Source: Burkholderiales bacterium (GTDB lineage: Bacteria; Pseudomonadota; Gammaproteobacteria; Burkholderiales; Burkholderiaceae_C). Taken from it: DNA of 5,678 nucleotides. Made by a program: the position numbers and the translations under genes. The stretch covers positions 1 through 5,678 of the forward strand of contig JABMMR010000269.1 of the NCBI GenBank assembly GCA_013205525.1. The letters run 5' to 3'. Shown here one piece after another: positions 5,271-5,678 of the stretch. Every line of letters begins with the position of its first letter. The first letter of the stretch is position 1. Below the pieces are notes generated by a model, which saw only the letters and a list, made by a program, of their open reading frames with translations, searched no databases and was not told where the DNA came from.

Positions 5271-5606
5271 ATGAAAAAAATATCACTCTTATTGTTAATT
5301 TTTTTCGTTGGAAAAGCATTTGCTGACTGCGGTGTTCCTGGCTGGCCAGGATGTAGTGACCGAGACTTTCAAAATGCTATGGAGCTTCGTAATCAACGAA
5401 ATAAACTTGAATATCAAAATAGTTTACAAGAGCAACAATTGCGAGAACTACAACGAGCTAATCAACTAACACAACAACTGATTAATCAACAAAGACAACA
5501 GAATTTGGATAATTCAATTTATCAAGATAGGATTCCTTCTAATTTGTATCAACAACTTCATAACCAAAGATGTTTGACCATGCCTTTGGGTACAAGAGGT
5601 TGCTAA
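5271..5606 (+). CDS. Secreted Gln/Asn-rich protein with four cysteines, function unknown
   Basis: A 111-residue protein not recognised as a known family. Residues 1-18 are a Sec signal peptide: MKK, a hydrophobic core LLLLIFF, and an A-F-A cleavage site before D19. The mature N-terminus DCGVPGWPGCSD (19-30) has two cysteines (C20, C28); residues 36-80 are very rich in Gln, Asn, Glu, Leu and Arg and look like a coiled coil or extended helix; the C-terminus RCLTMPLGTRGC (100-111) adds C101 and C111. Two paired cysteine ends around a helical middle would suit disulfides in the periplasm or outside the cell (inference). No Shine-Dalgarno precedes the ATG, which is 7 bp after the lipoprotein stop, so coupled translation is likely. 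GC content is very low (about 32% in 5401-5460), a sign of transfer. Confidence 0.75.
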   Translation: MKKISLLLLIFFVGKAFADCGVPGWPGCSDRDFQNAMELRNQRNKLEYQNSLQEQQLRELQRANQLTQQLINQQRQQNLDNSIYQDRIPSNLYQQLHNQRCLTMPLGTRGC

Positions 5607-5621
5607 TCACTAAACCTTTTT
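5594..5621 (+). terminator. Weak possible intrinsic terminator after the Q-rich protein gene
   Basis: AAGAGGTT (5594-5601) pairs with AACCTTTT (5613-5620) with one G-U pair and an 11-base loop; counted as a five-pair stem it has a TTTTT tail (5617-5621). It overlaps the stop codon (5604-5606), like the XRE terminator. The stem is AT-rich with few GC pairs, so the call is weak. Confidence 0.3.
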
Positions 5622-5624
5622 GGA

Positions 5625-5654
5625 TTGACAGTGGATTTATATATGGGCTAGGTT
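5625..5654 (+). promoter_or_regulatory. Possible promoter for the gene entering at the window end
   Basis: A perfect TTGACA (5625-5630) with an 18-base spacer to TAGGTT (5649-5654), a poor -10. It lies after the Q-rich gene and before a possible start codon, the place where a new promoter would be expected. The weak -10 makes this tentative. Confidence 0.25.
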
Positions 5655-5672
5655 CATTCAATGGGGTTCACC

Positions 5673-5678
5673 ATGAAA
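5673..5678 (+). CDS. Possible start of a further gene, cut by window edge
   Basis: Only ATG AAA is visible, preceded by GGGG at 5663-5666, six bases from the ATG, which may serve as a ribosome-binding site. An in-frame ATG at 5661 (reading MGFTMK) is an alternative start. Nothing can be said about the product. The Met-Lys beginning would fit another exported protein, but two codons are no evidence. Confidence 0.3.

Noticed and set aside
4436..5678. CRISPR array, insertion sequence or toxin-antitoxin pair.
   Set aside because: No regularly spaced repeats of CRISPR length, no transposase or terminal inverted repeats, and the genes next to the XRE regulator encode exported proteins, not a cytosolic toxin.

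Overview
The window looks like a chromosomal segment of a betaproteobacterium of the order Burkholderiales, probably Comamonadaceae (a Limnohabitans/Rhodoferax-like relative). This rests on remembered family sequences: the RpoZ N-terminus ([20 protein letters not shown]), the Comamonadaceae-style RdgB segment ([15 protein letters not shown]) and the overall gene order. No database was searched.

Positions 1-4317 are dense, moderately GC-rich housekeeping DNA in two divergent blocks. On the minus strand, yicC, gmk and rpoZ (cut by the window start) form a tight block: yicC and gmk overlap by an ATGA, and gmk and rpoZ are 16 bp apart. It encodes an endoribonuclease-family protein, guanylate kinase and the RNA polymerase omega subunit; ppGpp synthetase/hydrolase genes often lie beyond rpoZ in relatives. 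On the plus strand, rph, rdgB and hemW form a second block with ATGA overlaps at both junctions. It encodes RNase PH (tRNA 3' trimming), an ITP/XTP pyrophosphatase (nucleotide-pool cleaning) and a radical-SAM heme chaperone. The blocks share a gap of about 96 bp (1689-1784) that must hold both promoters.

Positions 4348-4435 are a complete tRNA-Ser with anticodon UGA and an encoded CCA, followed by a strong intrinsic terminator. This is the boundary of the conserved region.

Positions 4436-5678 have a different character. There is a G8 tract, short repeats and AT-rich genes (a 60-base sample at 5401-5460 is about 32% GC, against about 63% at 2161-2220). The contents are a small XRE-type repressor on the minus strand and, divergent from it, a lipoprotein gene and a gene for a secreted, Gln/Asn-rich, probably coiled-coil protein with four cysteines. 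The 83-bp gap between repressor and lipoprotein carries a near-consensus sigma-70 promoter whose -35 box lies in an imperfect 15-bp tandem repeat and a small palindrome. That arrangement suggests a self-contained regulated envelope module acquired next to a tRNA gene. No integrase, transposase or duplicated tRNA end is visible, so mobility is inference only. The best candidate for something undescribed is this XRE/lipoprotein/Q-rich protein set. Its function cannot be read from the sequence.
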